From NCBI GenBank assembly GCA_038230775.1, contig JBBRMQ010000233.1, forward strand, positions 1-6,745: a stretch of 6,745 nucleotides of DNA, written 5' to 3'. The notes under the pieces were generated by a model. That model ran no database searches. It saw nothing but the letters and a program-made list of their open reading frames with translations, and was not told the origin of the DNA. This stretch comes from JBBRMQ01 sp038230775. GTDB taxonomy: Bacteria; Acidobacteriota; Thermoanaerobaculia; Gp7-AA8. The position numbers and the translations under genes are program-made. Shown here piece after piece: positions 6,258 through 6,745 of the stretch (within the stretch, counting starts at the first letter, position 1; each line of letters begins with the position of its first letter).

Positions 6258-6713
6258 TCAATAACCCCGGTCGCCCGCGCTGTATTTCGCAAGTTCCGCG
6301 CGCAAACGGGCGAGCATTGTGCCAGCGTCATCGTATTCAATCAACACGATTTCCGCGTCTCCGGCGATCATCGCTGAACATCGTTTCGTGAAGGCGGGAC
6401 GATACAGGCCGATGACCGGAATCCCGTAGCGATAACGCGCCGTGGCGATCTCGTAACCCACGCCCGTCGACGGCGTCGACACTTCGGCCACGAGAACGTC
6501 GGACTCGGCGATCCAGCGCAGGTCGCGTTCGAAGATCGCGCGCGCGTCCAGCGCTTCGCCGCCTGCGGTCACGTGCTCGGCTGCCACTGCCCCGGCGAGA
6601 ACGCGATGCCCGTCCGCTTCCAGCGCCTCGACGATCGCCTTGTATTGCGCCACGTCTCCCCTTCCGCCGCTGATCGAGCCGCCGAAGTAAATCGTGAGTG
6701 GTTGCTGTGTCAT
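6258..6713 (-). CDS. DNPH1-like 2'-deoxynucleoside 5'-phosphate N-hydrolase / nucleoside 2-deoxyribosyltransferase family
   Basis: Small cytosolic enzyme expected to cleave the N-glycosidic bond of deoxynucleoside monophosphates, or transfer the deoxyribosyl group, in nucleotide salvage or sanitation. The order of motifs follows mammalian DNPH1/Rcl: YFGGSISGGR at 9-18 (phosphate-binding loop), D64 in RDLRW, SDVLVAEVSTPSTGVGYE at 71-88 with E88 as the likely catalytic glutamate, LYRP at 103-106, and SAMI at 113-116. The N-terminal loop has Ser15 where the mammalian protein, as I recall it, has Arg (GSIRGGR). Length 151 fits the family. The ATG at 6713 is preceded by GCAGG/AGGTG, a plausible ribosome site. 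It is transcribed toward the tRNA-Asn gene, 8 bases downstream. Monophosphate hydrolase activity is more likely than classical deoxyribosyltransferase activity because of the Rcl-like motifs, but this is not settled by sequence alone. Confidence 0.87.
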   Translation of the reverse strand: MTQQPLTIYFGGSISGGRGDVAQYKAIVEALEADGHRVLAGAVAAEHVTAGGEALDARAIFERDLRWIAESDVLVAEVSTPSTGVGYEIATARYRYGIPVIGLYRPAFTKRCSAMIAGDAEIVLIEYDDAGTMLARLRAELAKYSAGDRGY

Positions 6714-6745
6714 CGCACCTGCGCGGGCGATCCTTCGCCGTCCGC
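6710..6745 (-). CDS. Possible 3' end of an upstream gene overlapping the DNPH1-like start
   Basis: On the minus strand the last 36 bases read as eleven open codons (ADGEGSPAQVR) ending in TGA at 6712-6710, which overlaps the downstream ATG as ATGA. Such an overlap is the usual sign of a coupled upstream gene in this compact genome, and it also occurs at 3135-3138. Eleven codons are too few to identify a product or exclude chance. Confidence 0.25.
   Translation of the reverse strand, partial: ADGEGSPAQVR

Noticed and set aside
6070..6261. Minus-strand frame containing GIAQLVEQRTVNPRVVGSSP
   Set aside because: This is the familiar spurious translation of a tRNA gene; the DNA is tRNA-Asn.
1..6745. 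CRISPR array, insertion sequence or prophage attachment site
   Set aside because: No periodic repeats, transposase-like frames or terminal inverted repeats were seen. The tRNA is intact and I found no duplicated 3' tRNA segment in the window.

Overview
The window is GC-rich, densely packed bacterial DNA. Codon choice favours G or C at third positions, and gene junctions are mostly overlaps or gaps under 10 bases. The architecture and protein relatives (a MacA/MacB-type exporter with separate ATPase, a Bacteroidota-like KAS III enzyme, a SufR-like regulator) would suit Acidobacteriota or a neighbouring Gram-negative phylum. That placement is a guess from family resemblance, not a determination.

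Layout. On the minus strand at the left edge (1-639, running off the window) lies a winged-helix regulator with a C-terminal cysteine signature like the iron-sulfur regulator SufR. A 169-base divergent intergenic region follows. It holds a TTGACA-type promoter for the regulator whose spacer is almost filled by a perfect inverted repeat, TGAAAC-N6-GTTTCA. To its right a tightly coupled plus-strand operon runs from 809 to 6163: a membrane-anchored HlyD/MacA-type adaptor, two paralogous MacB/FtsX-type permeases, a LolD/MacB-type ATPase, and a ketoacyl-ACP synthase III-family enzyme with an intact Cys-His-Asn triad. Convergent to this operon, on the minus strand, are a tRNA-Asn(GTT) gene with encoded CCA (6174-6249) and, just upstream of the tRNA in the same direction, a DNPH1-like deoxynucleotide N-glycosidase gene (6258-6713). 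The latter may itself overlap the end of a further gene that leaves the window.

How the parts may work together. Adaptor, two permeases and ATPase together form the inner-membrane and periplasmic part of a tripartite mechanotransmission-type ABC exporter; an outer-membrane TolC-like partner is not in the window. The KAS III-type enzyme begins 9 bases after the ATPase gene and could make or prime an acyl-derived molecule handled by the exporter. The divergent SufR-like protein is the obvious candidate regulator and may sense Fe-S or redox state. These functional links rest on gene order and motif reading only. The main oddities are the regulator's lack of any ATG/GTG/TTG start in a sensible place, the operator-like palindrome inside its promoter, the pairing of an Fe-S type regulator with an exporter plus KAS III operon, and the absence of room for a terminator between that operon and the convergent tRNA.
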